The notes below the pieces were generated by a model that ran no database searches, was not told the DNA's origin, and worked only from the letters and a program-made list of their open reading frames with translations. The translations under genes and the position numbers were made by a program. From Cellulomonas taurus (lineage in GTDB: Bacteria; Actinomycetota; Actinomycetes; Actinomycetales; Cellulomonadaceae), in the NCBI RefSeq assembly GCF_012931845.1, contig NZ_CP051884.1, positions 1,550,001 to 1,614,000 on the forward strand: a stretch of DNA of 64,000 nucleotides. Direction: 5' to 3'. This document shows, piece by piece, positions 38,632 to 47,895 of the stretch. Within the stretch, counting starts at the first letter, position 1, and each line of letters starts with the position of its first letter.

Positions 38632-40317
38632 TCAGCGGCTGGACTCGTCAGCGGCGCGCTGCACCTGCTCCAGCCAGGACCGCCGGGCATCCAGCGCCGC
38701 CTGCGCCTCCTTGACCTTGCGGTCGTTGCCGGCCGCCTGCGCCGCCGCCAGGTCGTCCTCCAGCTGGGCAATGGCCTGCTCGAGCTGCGCGGCGGCACCC
38801 TCGGCCCGGGCACGGGTCTCCGGGTTGGTCCGGCTCCACTCGGCCTGCTCGGCGTCGCGGATCGCGTTCTCCACCGCACGCATCCGGCCCTCGACCCGCT
38901 GGACGTCGCCCCGGGGCACCTTGCCCGCCGCCTCCCATCGGTCCTGGATCGACCGGATCGCCTGCTTCGCGGCGCTCAGCCCGGCGGAGACGTCGATCGC
39001 CTCGGCCTCGACCAGCAGCGCCTCCTTGACCTCCAGGTTGGCGCGGTACTCCTCGTCGATCGCGGCGTTCAGCTCGTCGCGGGACTGGAAGAACCGGTCC
39101 TGCGCGGCACGGAACCGTGCCCACAGGGCGTCGTCGTCCTGCCGGGACGCGCGACCGGCGGCCTTCCACCGCGCCATCAGGTCACGGAACTTGCCCGCGG
39201 TCGGTCCCCACTCGGTGCTGTCGGCCAGCGCCTCGGCCTCGGCGACCAGCTGCTCCTTCACCGTCTTGGCGGAGGCGTTCCGGGTCTCCAGCTCGGCGAA
39301 GTAGTGCCGACGCTCACGGTCGAAGGTGGTGCGTGCGTGGCTGAACCGCTTCCACAGCGCCTCCTCGGTGGGGCGGTCGATGCGCGGGCCGGAGCGCTGC
39401 GCGTCCTTCCACTCGTCCAGCAGGGCACGCAGCTGCTCGCCCGCCGGACGCCACTGCATCCGGGAGGGCTCGGTCCCGGCGATCTTCTCCGCCTTCTCCA
39501 CGATGGCGGTGCGTGCCTCGACCGCGACCTGCTTGGCGGCGGCGCGCTCGGCCTCCACCTGGGCCCGGCGCTCGGCTGCGACGATCCGCAGCGCGTCGAG
39601 CCGCTCGCGCAAGGCCGCCAGGTCACCGACGGCGGCCGGCTCGGCCAGCTCCTCGGTCAACCGGGCCAGGGTCTGGTCGATCTCCTTGACGGCCAGATCG
39701 GTGGCCTGCAGTCGGGCCTCGAAGACGGCCACCTTGGCCTGCAGATCCAGGAACCGGCGGACGTAGAGGCTCAGCGCCTCCTCGGGGCCGGCACCGGGGA
39801 ACTGCCCCACGGGGCGCTCGGCGTCGCCCTCGCGGACGTAGACGGTGCCCTCGTCGTCGACCCGGCCGAACCCGGCCGCGGCCTTAGCCTCCGCCGAGTC
39901 GTCCGGCACCGGGGCCGGGACGACCGGGGTGGTGGGCGCGGCGGCGACCGGGCTGCCCGGACGGGGGGCGGCGGGACGCGGGCGCATCGCGCTGGGCTTG
40001 ATCGCGCTCGGCTTGGGCGCGCTGGGCTTCACCGCGCCGGGGGCCGGAGCTGCGGGCTCGGCAGACTCGGCGGGGGAGCCATCGGCCGGGGCGTCGTCCG
40101 GGGCCTCCGCGGTCGGGGCGTCCGCCACCGGCGCTTCGGGGGTCGGGGCGTCTTCCACCGGGGCTTCCGCGGTCGGAGCGTCCTCAGTGGTCGGTGCGTC
40201 CTCCGGGGCGGGGGTCGCCGCGTCGGCGGTCTCGACCGTGGCCTGCTCGGCGGCGTCGGTGGTCTCAGCAGCCGGAGCGTTCTCGGTGCCGGGCTGGTCG
40301 GCAGGGGTCTCGGTCAC
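38632..40317 (-). CDS. DUF349 coiled-coil protein
   Basis: A 561-aa protein. Residues 1-140 are a Pro/Ala/Thr/Glu low-complexity segment with repeated EDAPT and APSAIKPSA-type units; the rest is long helical sequence with several DUF349 repeats (for example LWARFRAAQDRFFQSRDEL and LWKRFSHARTTFDRERRHY). The exact role of DUF349 proteins is not known. GTG 40317 overlaps the PPIase stop as GTGA, so both are made from one message. A terminator follows. Confidence 0.85.
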   Translation of the reverse strand: MTETPADQPGTENAPAAETTDAAEQATVETADAATPAPEDAPTTEDAPTAEAPVEDAPTPEAPVADAPTAEAPDDAPADGSPAESAEPAAPAPGAVKPSAPKPSAIKPSAMRPRPAAPRPGSPVAAAPTTPVVPAPVPDDSAEAKAAAGFGRVDDEGTVYVREGDAERPVGQFPGAGPEEALSLYVRRFLDLQAKVAVFEARLQATDLAVKEIDQTLARLTEELAEPAAVGDLAALRERLDALRIVAAERRAQVEAERAAAKQVAVEARTAIVEKAEKIAGTEPSRMQWRPAGEQLRALLDEWKDAQRSGPRIDRPTEEALWKRFSHARTTFDRERRHYFAELETRNASAKTVKEQLVAEAEALADSTEWGPTAGKFRDLMARWKAAGRASRQDDDALWARFRAAQDRFFQSRDELNAAIDEEYRANLEVKEALLVEAEAIDVSAGLSAAKQAIRSIQDRWEAAGKVPRGDVQRVEGRMRAVENAIRDAEQAEWSRTNPETRARAEGAAAQLEQAIAQLEDDLAAAQAAGNDRKVKEAQAALDARRSWLEQVQRAADESSR

Positions 40318-41099
40318 TGGGTCTCCACTCCCTCGATGGTGACGCGGTTCGTGGGCTGGCCGTCGGCGGCCCCTCCCACGACACCCGCGTCAGCGATGGC
40401 CTGGATCACGTCGAGTCCCGACGTGACCTTGCCGAACACGGTGTACCCGCCGCCGTCCGTCGGCAGCTCGGTGTCTTCGTACACGATGAAGAACTGCGAC
40501 CCCTGGCTGTCCTGTGCGGAGGACCGGGCCATCGCGATGGTGCCCGCGGGGTAGATCCCGTCGGCCGGTGCGTTCTCCACCGGGCCGAAGGTGTAACCGG
40601 GACCGCCGGTGCCGGTGGCGGTCGGGTCACCGCACTGCAGCACGAACAGCCCGTCGGTGGTCAGCCGGTGGCAGTCGGTGCCGTCGAAGTAGCCCTCCTG
40701 CGCCAGCGTCACGAAGTTCGCGACCGCCTGCGGAGCCGCCTTGCCGTCCAGCTCGATGCCGACGTCGCCGGTGTTCAGCGTGATCTCGCCGGTCCAGGTG
40801 CGGCCCTCGGCCAGCGAGGCGTCCGGCACCGTGCCGTCGTTGCCGGTGCGTGCCTCCCCGCCGATGGCCGGGGCGGTGGCGGTCGAGGTCGGGGCCGGGG
40901 AGTTCGCGGCGGTGGCGTCCGAGTCGTCGCGGTTCAGCAGCACCGCGGTGCTCACGCCGATCCCGAGCACCAGCACCGCGGCGACCGACCCGGCGATGAT
41001 CCGCTGCCGACGGCGCGCGACCCGCTTCGCGGCCTGGCGCTCCTGCCACTTCTCGTACCGGCGGCGCTCGTACTCGCGCTCGCGCTTGCTGGACGGCAC
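40314..41099 (-). CDS. Membrane-anchored cyclophilin-type peptidyl-prolyl isomerase
   Basis: Cyclophilin (261 aa) with a charged cytoplasmic N-terminus, one membrane helix (about 36-56, IIAGSVAAVLVLGIGVSTAV) and an external PPIase domain with FVTLAQEGYFDGTDCHRL, GSQFFIVYED and YTVFGKVTSG. It probably helps fold exported proteins. GTG 41099 is 5 bases after GAGGAG; another GTG two codons earlier overlaps that site. In M. tuberculosis a similar ppiB (Rv2582) has the same place between relA and the MBL gene. Confidence 0.92.
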   Translation of the reverse strand: MPSSKREREYERRRYEKWQERQAAKRVARRRQRIIAGSVAAVLVLGIGVSTAVLLNRDDSDATAANSPAPTSTATAPAIGGEARTGNDGTVPDASLAEGRTWTGEITLNTGDVGIELDGKAAPQAVANFVTLAQEGYFDGTDCHRLTTDGLFVLQCGDPTATGTGGPGYTFGPVENAPADGIYPAGTIAMARSSAQDSQGSQFFIVYEDTELPTDGGGYTVFGKVTSGLDVIQAIADAGVVGGAADGQPTNRVTIEGVETQ

Positions 41100-41205
41100 G
41101 CACACTCCTCGGGCTCGACACGGGGCGCGGGCGGTCCGGCGCCAGCGGACAGTCTAGGCAGGGGAGCGCCGAACACCGCCCCACCACACGGATTACGGTG
41201 GCCGG

Positions 41206-41877
41206 ATGCGGATTCTGACCCTCACGGCGCCGGTGTACGGCGCGAGCTGCTACCTGATCGCCGCCGACGACGGCGACACCGTCGTGGTGGACGCGGGTGG
41301 CGGTGTCGCGGATGCCGTGGCCCGCGTGGTGGACGAGCAGGGACTCCGGATCACCGGCGTCCTGGCCACCCACGGCCACGCCGACCACGTCTGGGACGCG
41401 CCCCGGGTCGCCGCCCGGGCCGGGGTGCCGGTGACGGTGCACGCGGCCGACGCGTACCGGCTCGCGGACCCGCTGGCGCCGCTGGGTGGCACGTCCTCCG
41501 GGGTGTACGCCGCGCTGCTGGCCGAGGGGCTGTCCACCGACTGGGAGCCGCCGACGGAGCTCGACACCATCGACGCCGACGGTGAGCTGGCCTTCGGCTC
41601 GGTGCGCCTGACCGCCCGGCACGCACCCGGCCACACCGAGGGGTCGACGCTGTACCTGATCGACGACCGGGCGGTCTGCACCGGGGACGTGCTGTTCCGC
41701 GGCACCATCGGCCGCACCGATCTGCCCGGCGGGGACCACGCGACGATGGAGCAGACCCTGCGCACGGTGGTCGCCCGGCTGCCCCGGGCGGCGGCCGTGC
41801 TCCCCGGTCACGGACCGTCGAGCATGGTCGCCGACGAGCTGGCGGGCAATCCGTTCCTGATCCACCTGGCAGGATGA
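41206..41877 (+). CDS. MBL-fold metallo-hydrolase (glyoxalase II-like)
   Basis: A 223-aa metallo-beta-lactamase-fold protein with the metal site THGHADH (H56, H58, D60, H61), GHTEGS and VLPGHGPSS. The closest functional analogue is glyoxalase II-type thioester hydrolases; the actual substrate is unknown. ATG 41206 has TACGGT (41194-41199) 6 bases upstream, a leaderless pattern, divergent from the PPIase gene. Its stop overlaps an upstream ATG of hisS. Confidence 0.9.
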   Translation: MRILTLTAPVYGASCYLIAADDGDTVVVDAGGGVADAVARVVDEQGLRITGVLATHGHADHVWDAPRVAARAGVPVTVHAADAYRLADPLAPLGGTSSGVYAALLAEGLSTDWEPPTELDTIDADGELAFGSVRLTARHAPGHTEGSTLYLIDDRAVCTGDVLFRGTIGRTDLPGGDHATMEQTLRTVVARLPRAAAVLPGHGPSSMVADELAGNPFLIHLAG

Positions 41878-41882
41878 CCCGC

Positions 41883-43235
41883 ATGGCACGCCCCACCCCG
41901 CTCTCCGGCTTCCCCGAATGGCTCCCCGACGGTCGGATCGTCGAGCAGCACGTCCTCGACACCCTGCGGCGCACCTTCGAACTGCACGGCTTCGCCGGGA
42001 TCGAGACCCGGGCGGTCGAGCCGCTGGACCAGCTGCTGCGCAAGGGGGAGACCTCCAAGGAGGTGTACGTGCTGCGCCGCCTCCAGGAGGAGGGTGAATC
42101 CGGGAAGGACGCCGGGCTCGGACTGCACTTCGACCTGACCGTGCCGTTCGCGCGGTATGTCCTGGAGAACGCCGGTCACCTGGCCTTCCCGTTCCAGCGC
42201 TACCAGATCCAGAAGGTGTGGCGCGGTGAGCGGCCTCAGGACGGCCGGTTCCGCGAGTTCGTCCAGGCCGACATCGACGTGGTGGGTGCGGGGGAGCTGC
42301 CGTATCACTACGAGGTCGACCTGCCGCTGGTGATGGCCGAGGCGCTGGGTGCGCTGCGGGCGATCGGCGTGCCCGAGGTGCGGATCCTGGTGAACAACCG
42401 CCGGGTGGCGGAGGGGTTCTACCGCGGCATCGGGCTGGACGACGTCGAGGCGGTGCTGCGCAGCATCGACAAGCTGGACAAGATCGGTGCCGAGAAGGTG
42501 GCGGCGCTGCTGGTCGCCGAGGCCGGTGCCACCGACACCCAGGCCCGGGCCTGCCTCGACCTGGCGGCGATCTCCGGATCGGACGCGACCGTGATCGACC
42601 GGGTGCGGGACCTCGCGTCGACGCACGGGGTGGACTCCGCGCTGATGGAGCAGGGCCTGGCCGAGCTGGGTCAGCTGATCGAGGCGGCGGCGGTGCGCGC
42701 ACCGGGCGTCGTCGTGGCCGATCTCAAGATCGCCCGCGGTCTGGACTACTACACCGGGTCGGTCTACGAGACGGTGCTGGTCGGGCACGAGCAGCTCGGC
42801 TCGATCTGTTCCGGTGGGCGGTACGACACCCTCGCCTCCGACGGGTCGACCACTTACCCGGGTGTCGGCCTGTCGATCGGTGTCTCGCGGCTGGTCTCCC
42901 GGCTGATCTCCGGCGGTCTGGTGCGGGCGACCCGGGCCGTCCCGGCCGCCGTGCTGGTCGCGGTGATCAACGAGGAGACCCGCCCGGCGTCGGACGCGGT
43001 GGCGGCCCAGCTCCGGCTGCGCGGCATCCCGGTCGAGGTGGCGCCGACGGCGGCGAAGTTCGGCAAGCAGATCAAGCACGCCGACCGGCGCGGCATCCCG
43101 TTCGTCTGGTTCCCCGGCGAGGACGGCGACCAGGTCAAGGACATCCGGTCGGGTGAACAGGTCGAGGCGCAGGCCACCAGCTGGCAGCCGTCGGCGGACG
43201 ACTGGTGGCCGCGGGTGGTGCCCGCGCAGGCATGA
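41883..43235 (+). CDS. hisS: Histidyl-tRNA synthetase
   Basis: Class II synthetase (450 aa). Motif 1 region FAGIETRAVEP, motif 2 RYQIQKVWRGERPQDGRFRE, histidine-binding LDYYTGSVYE, motif 3 GVGLSIGVSRLV, and a C-terminal anticodon-binding domain. ATG 41883 has AGGA 8 bases upstream; ATG 41874 in the same frame overlaps the MBL stop (ATGA) and is an alternative. A terminator follows. Confidence 0.96.
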   Translation: MARPTPLSGFPEWLPDGRIVEQHVLDTLRRTFELHGFAGIETRAVEPLDQLLRKGETSKEVYVLRRLQEEGESGKDAGLGLHFDLTVPFARYVLENAGHLAFPFQRYQIQKVWRGERPQDGRFREFVQADIDVVGAGELPYHYEVDLPLVMAEALGALRAIGVPEVRILVNNRRVAEGFYRGIGLDDVEAVLRSIDKLDKIGAEKVAALLVAEAGATDTQARACLDLAAISGSDATVIDRVRDLASTHGVDSALMEQGLAELGQLIEAAAVRAPGVVVADLKIARGLDYYTGSVYETVLVGHEQLGSICSGGRYDTLASDGSTTYPGVGLSIGVSRLVSRLISGGLVRATRAVPAAVLVAVINEETRPASDAVAAQLRLRGIPVEVAPTAAKFGKQIKHADRRGIPFVWFPGEDGDQVKDIRSGEQVEAQATSWQPSADDWWPRVVPAQA

Positions 43236-43239
43236 CCAC

Positions 43240-43275
43240 ACGAAGGGCCGCCTCCGGATGCCGGCGGCCCTTCGT
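43240..43275. terminator. Bidirectional terminator between hisS and tspO
   Basis: A 13-bp perfect stem (43240-43252 with 43263-43275), located between two convergent genes. Confidence 0.88.
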
Positions 43276-43287
43276 CGCTGGATGACC

Positions 43288-43800
43288 TCAGTTCAGTGCG
43301 GCGACGGCGGCGTTCAGCGTCGTGGCGTAGAGCGCCCAGGCGAGGTACGGCCCGAGCAGCCAGGCCGCGAGCCGGTGCACCCGGTGGAAGGCCACGATCG
43401 TGGCGACCAGGGCGACCTCCAGCAGGAGGATGATCACCAGCCCGCCGCCGAGGATCTCCGCGCCGAAGAACACCGGCGTCCAGGCGGCGTTCAGCGCGAG
43501 TTGGACCCCGTACAGGATCAGCGGCAGCCGGGCCGAGCGGGTGTCGACGTCGCGCCAGACCAGCCAGGCGGCGACGGCCATCATGATGTAGAGCACCGTC
43601 CACACCGGGCCGAACAGCGCGTTGGGCGGGATCCAGTCCGGCTTGGCGGCATCGGCGTACCAGCCGTCGACGCCGGAGGTGGAGGCGATCGACCCGCCCG
43701 CGGCGACCAGGGCGTTGATCACCAGCAGGGCGGCCAGCACCGGCCAGGTGCGACGGCGGCGTTCGACGGGGAGCGGTTGGTCAGCGGTGGCGGTGGTCAT
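43288..43800 (-). CDS. tspO: TspO/MBR family membrane protein
   Basis: Five-helix membrane protein (170 aa) of the TspO/peripheral benzodiazepine receptor family, which binds tetrapyrroles such as protoporphyrin. The family motifs KPDWIPPNALFGPVWT and LNAAWTPVFFG are present. The residues after the first helix are typical; an N-terminal charged region of about 18 residues is extra. The ATG is at 43800. It stands alone and is divergent from the radical SAM gene. Confidence 0.93.
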   Translation of the reverse strand: MTTATADQPLPVERRRRTWPVLAALLVINALVAAGGSIASTSGVDGWYADAAKPDWIPPNALFGPVWTVLYIMMAVAAWLVWRDVDTRSARLPLILYGVQLALNAAWTPVFFGAEILGGGLVIILLLEVALVATIVAFHRVHRLAAWLLGPYLAWALYATTLNAAVAALN

Positions 43801-43888
43801 GTCCCCACGGTCGGTCCGGGGATGTGCTCCGGCAACTCGACCGGGCGCCTTGTCCCGACCTGCCAGGAATCGGCGCTTGTCAGGTCAG

Positions 43889-43904
43889 TCGAACGCGTGT
43901 TCGA
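43889..43904. promoter_or_regulatory. Perfect LexA (SOS) box
   Basis: TCGAACGCGTGTTCGA is an exact match to the actinobacterial LexA operator TCGAAC-N4-GTTCGA and is a full palindrome. It ends 8 bases before the start of the radical SAM gene, so LexA would block its promoter. It is 88 bases from the divergent tspO start, so it could also affect that gene. Confidence 0.92.
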
Positions 43905-43912
43905 ATAGCTCC

Positions 43913-44980
43913 ATGCGATGGGACGGACAGAAGGTCGAGGCGGCGCAGCCGGAGATGCTGCCGGGCCTCGCGCTGACCGGGCACCAGCGGTCGGTGCGCA
44001 CCCCGGAGTTCACCGGCGTGACCTTCCACGAGGTGCACGCCAAGTCGGCCCTGAACAAGGTCCACGACACCAGTGCGGTGCCGTTCCGGTGGACGGTGAA
44101 CCCGATGCGGGGCTGCCTGCACGCCTGCGCCTACTGCTTCGCCCGACCCACCCACGAGTACCTGGGCCTGGACGCGGGCCAGGACTTCGAGACCCAGATC
44201 GTGGTGAAGACCAACGTGGTCGAGGTGCTCACCGCCGAACTGCGCCGTCGGTCCTGGCGGCACGAGCTGGTCGCCCTCGGCACCAACACCGATCCCTACC
44301 AGCGGGCCGAGGGCCGCTACGCGCTGATGCCCGGGATCATCACCGCCCTGGCGGAGTCCGGTACACCGCTGTCGGTCCTGACGAAGGGCACGCTGCTGCG
44401 CCGGGACCTGCCCCTGCTCACCCGGGCGGCCGAGCAGGTGCCGGTGAGCCTGGCGGTGTCCCTGGCGATCGGGGACGAGGACCTGCAACAGGCGATGGAG
44501 CCCGGCACTCCGACCCCTCGGGCGCGGCTCGGGCTGATCCGCGCCGCACGGGACGCCGGACTGGAGTGCGGGGTGCTGATCGCGCCGATCATGCCCTGGC
44601 TCACCGACGGCACCGCCCATCTGGACGGGTTGTTCGGCGACCTGAAGGAGGCGGGCGCGAGTTGGGTGACCACGATCCCGCTGCACCTGCGTGGCCCGGT
44701 CCGTCCGCTGATGCTGCGCTGGCTCGCCGAACACCGGCCCGCGCTGGTCGCCAAGTACCGGCGCCTGTACGGCAACGGCGCCTACGTGCCGGAGGAGTAC
44801 CGGCGCTGGTTGCACGACCGGGTGCGCCCGCTGCGGGAACGGCACGGGCTCGCGCACCCGCCGGAGGGGACCACCGCCTTCGGGCGCTGGCGACGAGGCG
44901 CGATCGCCCAGGCGTCACCCGCCCAGGCGTCGACACCGGAGGCCGCGCTGCCGGGGGTGATGCAGGCCGCGCTGTTCTGA
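43913..44980 (+). CDS. Radical SAM protein (Rv2578c/SPL-like family)
   Basis: A 355-aa radical SAM enzyme with the cluster-binding motif CLHACAYC (C-x3-C-x2-C, from about residue 68), then FARPTHEYLG, a TIM-barrel core and a C-terminal segment with GAYVPEEYRRW. Distantly like spore photoproduct lyase; the family (Rv2578c-like) has no proven reaction. A role in DNA damage response fits the perfect LexA box 8 bases upstream. ATG 43913 starts MRWDGQKV. No Shine-Dalgarno is seen. Confidence 0.9.
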   Translation: MRWDGQKVEAAQPEMLPGLALTGHQRSVRTPEFTGVTFHEVHAKSALNKVHDTSAVPFRWTVNPMRGCLHACAYCFARPTHEYLGLDAGQDFETQIVVKTNVVEVLTAELRRRSWRHELVALGTNTDPYQRAEGRYALMPGIITALAESGTPLSVLTKGTLLRRDLPLLTRAAEQVPVSLAVSLAIGDEDLQQAMEPGTPTPRARLGLIRAARDAGLECGVLIAPIMPWLTDGTAHLDGLFGDLKEAGASWVTTIPLHLRGPVRPLMLRWLAEHRPALVAKYRRLYGNGAYVPEEYRRWLHDRVRPLRERHGLAHPPEGTTAFGRWRRGAIAQASPAQASTPEAALPGVMQAALF

Positions 44981-45003
44981 GCAGGAACGCCGCGCGTCGG
45001 CGA

Positions 45004-45009
45004 TAGACT
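45004..45009 (+). promoter_or_regulatory. Candidate -10 box for aspS
   Basis: TAGACT lies 53 bases before the aspS start. No T-box or other riboswitch-like structure is seen in the leader. Confidence 0.45.
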
Positions 45010-45061
45010 CGCCCGGGTCGCCGTCATGGCGGCCATCACCCCCCACCCGAGAGGATCCCCC

Positions 45062-46903
45062 GTGCTGCGCACCCACACCGCCGGCTCGTTGCGGGCCGAG
45101 CACATCGGCTCCACCGTCACCCTGACCGGGTGGGTGGATCGCCGCCGGGATCACGGTGGGGTGGCCTTCGTGGATCTGCGGGATGCCTCCGGCATCGCCC
45201 AGGTGGTCATCCGGGACGAGGCGGTGGCCCACGGTCTGCGTGCCGAGTACGTGCTGCAGGTGACCGGTGAGGTCGGTCGCCGTCCGGAGGGCAACGCGAA
45301 CAGCGCGCTGGCCACCGGCGAGGTCGAGCTCGTCGCCACCGAGGTCGTGGTGCTGAACGAGGCAGCGCCGCTGCCGTTCCAGGTGTCGACCGCCCTGGAC
45401 GAGCCGGTGGGCGAGGAGGCGCGCCTGCGCTACCGCTACCTCGACCTGCGTCGGCCCGCCCCCGCCCACGCGATCCGGCTGCGCTCCAAGGCCAGCCAGG
45501 CGGCGCGCCGGGTGCTGGACGCCCACGACTTCGTGGAGATCGAGACCCCGACCCTGACCCGGTCCACTCCGGAGGGCGCCCGCGACTTCGTGGTGCCCGC
45601 CCGTCTGGCGCCGGGCAGCTGGTACGCCCTGCCCCAGTCGCCGCAGCTGTTCAAGCAGCTGCTCATGGTCGGTGGCATGGAGCGCTACTACCAGCTGGCC
45701 CGCTGCTACCGCGACGAGGACTTCCGCGCCGACCGTCAGCCGGAGTTCACCCAGCTCGACGTCGAGATGTCATTCGTCGACCAGGAGGACGTGATCGCGC
45801 TCGGCGAGCAGCTGCTGGTCGCGCTCTGGGACCTGATCGACTACCGCATCCCGACCCCGATCGCCCGGATGACCTACGCCGAGGCGATGGAGAAGTACGG
45901 CACCGACAAGCCCGACCTGCGCTTCGGCCTGGAGCTGGTCGAGCTGACCGACTTCTTCGCCGACACCCCGTTCCGCGTGTTCCAGGCGCCCTACGTCGGC
46001 GCGGTGGTCCAGCCCGGTGGCGCCGCCACCCCGCGCCGCGGGTTCGACGCCTGGCAGGAGTGGGCGAAGCAGCGCGGTGCCAAGGGCCTGGCCTACGTGA
46101 CCGTCGGTGAGGACGGCACGCTCGGCGGCCCGGTCGCCAAGAACATCTCCGAGGCCGAGCGCGGGGGCCTGGTGGCCGCGGTCGGCGCGCAGCCCGGTGA
46201 CGCGGTGTTCTTCGCCGCGGGCAAGGCCACCGAGGCGCGCGCGCTGCTCGGCGCCGCCCGGCTGGAGATCGGCAAGCGCGGCGGGCTGATCGACGAGTCC
46301 GCCTGGTCCTTCGTGTGGGTGGTCGACGCGCCGCTGTTCAAGCCCACCGGCGAGGACGACGACGTGGCGGTGGGCGAGGGCGCGTGGACCGCGGTGCACC
46401 ACGCCTTCACCAGCCCGACCCCGGAGTGGATCGACCGCTTCGAGGAGGACCCGGGCAACGCCCTGGCCTACGCCTACGACATCGTCTGCAACGGCAACGA
46501 GATCGGTGGCGGGTCGATCCGTATCCACCGTCGGGACGTGCAGGAGCGGGTGTTCCAGGTGATGGGCATCAGCGAGCAGGAGGCGGACGAGAAGTTCGGC
46601 TGGCTGCTGAACGCCTTCCAGTTCGGCGCCCCGCCGCACGGCGGCATCGCGCTGGGCTGGGACCGGGTGGTCGCGCTGCTGACCGGTTCGGAGTCGATCC
46701 GGGACGTGATCGCCTTCCCGAAGTCCGGTGGCGGCTACGACCCGCTGACCGGCGCCCCGGCCCCGATCTCCGCGCTGCAGCGCAAGGAGGCCGGCGTGGA
46801 CGCCAAGCCCGAGCCGAGCGGGTCCACGAACACCGGTGCCGCCAAGGCAGAGTCGACGATCGCCGAGGCGAAGGTCGCGGGCACCGCCGCGGACCAGCAC
46901 TGA
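45062..46903 (+). CDS. aspS: Aspartyl-tRNA synthetase
   Basis: Class IIb synthetase (613 aa). N-terminal OB-fold anticodon-binding domain with [19 protein letters not shown], motif 1, motif 2 ([19 protein letters not shown]), the bacterial GAD insertion (about 280-410), and motif 3 (GIALGWDRV). Many actinobacteria use a non-discriminating form together with GatCAB; this cannot be judged here. The C-terminal 20-25 residues are an Ala/Glu-rich tail. GTG 45062 follows GAGAGGA; the frame is open to 45026. Confidence 0.96.
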   Translation: MLRTHTAGSLRAEHIGSTVTLTGWVDRRRDHGGVAFVDLRDASGIAQVVIRDEAVAHGLRAEYVLQVTGEVGRRPEGNANSALATGEVELVATEVVVLNEAAPLPFQVSTALDEPVGEEARLRYRYLDLRRPAPAHAIRLRSKASQAARRVLDAHDFVEIETPTLTRSTPEGARDFVVPARLAPGSWYALPQSPQLFKQLLMVGGMERYYQLARCYRDEDFRADRQPEFTQLDVEMSFVDQEDVIALGEQLLVALWDLIDYRIPTPIARMTYAEAMEKYGTDKPDLRFGLELVELTDFFADTPFRVFQAPYVGAVVQPGGAATPRRGFDAWQEWAKQRGAKGLAYVTVGEDGTLGGPVAKNISEAERGGLVAAVGAQPGDAVFFAAGKATEARALLGAARLEIGKRGGLIDESAWSFVWVVDAPLFKPTGEDDDVAVGEGAWTAVHHAFTSPTPEWIDRFEEDPGNALAYAYDIVCNGNEIGGGSIRIHRRDVQERVFQVMGISEQEADEKFGWLLNAFQFGAPPHGGIALGWDRVVALLTGSESIRDVIAFPKSGGGYDPLTGAPAPISALQRKEAGVDAKPEPSGSTNTGAAKAESTIAEAKVAGTAADQH

Positions 46904-46913
46904 GCACACCATC

Positions 46914-46946
46914 GCCGGGAGTCGACCAGCACGGTCGGCTCCCGGC
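46914..46946 (+). terminator. Terminator after aspS
   Basis: A 14-bp stem with one G:T pair (46914-46927 with 46933-46946) and a 5-base loop, 10 bases after the stop. Confidence 0.82.
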
Positions 46947-46983
46947 GTCATGCCCGGAGGACAACACCCAGGATGACCGAGGA

Positions 46984-47865
46984 ATGAGCGACGCAGCGCA
47001 GGGCGCCGGGCAGGGTGACGCGCCGGCCGCCGAGTGGGATGCGGCCCGGTGGGCACGGGACGAGCTGGTGCTCGACATGGACAACTGGTGGGCGGCGGTC
47101 GAGACGACGGTGGGCCAGAACGCCGCATGCCTGCTCTACGCCGCCCGCTCGGCCAGCCCGGCACCCGCCGACGCCCCGGCGGTCGCCGAGCGCGGCTCCG
47201 CCGGTGAGGTGAGCACCGACCCGGCGGCGGAACCGCCGACCCGGGTGCTGCTCGCGGTGGGCGACCCCGTCGGCGTGACCGCGCTGGTCGACCAGCGCCT
47301 CGGCACCCTCGCGGGCCAGCTGTCGGCCGCGTGGATCGCCACCGACGCACTGCCCGCCCTCCGGGATCGCCTGACCGCCCTCGGCCTGCGCCCGAATCGC
47401 ACCGGCTGGGAGTGGATGGTGATCCGGGACCAGCCCACTCCGGTGGCGGCCGAGTCCCGAGTGCGGCCGCTCACCTCGGCCGACCGCGACGCCGCGATCG
47501 CCTGCCTGGCAGTGGCCAATCCGACCACCGAGGCCGCTCCACTGGCCGCGGGTGAACGGTGGTGGGGCGCGGCGGCGGCGGACGGTGGGCTGCTCGGCGT
47601 GATCGGTGCCGAGTCCCGGCCGGGGGACCGGGAAGGCGCCGGCTCCTGGCACCTGCACGGGCTGGGGGTGCGCCCGGAGGCTCGCAGGCAGGGTCTGGGC
47701 GGCGCACTCACCGCGGGTGCCGCCCGAGCACTGCTGGACGACGGAGCCGACTGGGTCTCGCTCGGCATGTGGGACGACAACCACGGTGCGCGGCGGATCT
47801 ATCACCGCCTGGGCTTCCGGACGACCCACCGGCTGATCACCCTGCGCGCCGATCCGCCGCGCTGA
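46984..47865 (+). CDS. GNAT-family N-acetyltransferase
   Basis: A 293-aa protein with a C-terminal GNAT domain (about 160-293): LHGLGVRPEARRQGLGGAL is the acetyl-CoA-binding motif A, followed by DNHGARRIYHRLGFR. The N-terminal part (1-150) has no clear family assignment but may be a second degenerate GNAT-like domain (RTGWEWMVIRDQP). The substrate is unknown. ATG 46984 has GAGG only 1 base upstream and AGGA 10 bases upstream, so the start is not firm. Confidence 0.8.
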   Translation: MSDAAQGAGQGDAPAAEWDAARWARDELVLDMDNWWAAVETTVGQNAACLLYAARSASPAPADAPAVAERGSAGEVSTDPAAEPPTRVLLAVGDPVGVTALVDQRLGTLAGQLSAAWIATDALPALRDRLTALGLRPNRTGWEWMVIRDQPTPVAAESRVRPLTSADRDAAIACLAVANPTTEAAPLAAGERWWGAAAADGGLLGVIGAESRPGDREGAGSWHLHGLGVRPEARRQGLGGALTAGAARALLDDGADWVSLGMWDDNHGARRIYHRLGFRTTHRLITLRADPPR

Positions 47866-47895
47866 CCTCTGCCTCGGCGGCCGGGGCGGTCGTGG

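Noticed and set aside
37883..40317. A defence island made of the AbiEi-like gene and the DUF349 gene
   Set aside because: No toxin, nuclease, helicase or mobile element is present, and the DUF349-cyclophilin pair is an ordinary chromosomal arrangement.
45004..45061. T-box or amino-acid-responsive leader before aspS (also before thrS, hisS and alaS)
   Set aside because: The leaders are too short and show no T-box sequence or specifier hairpin.
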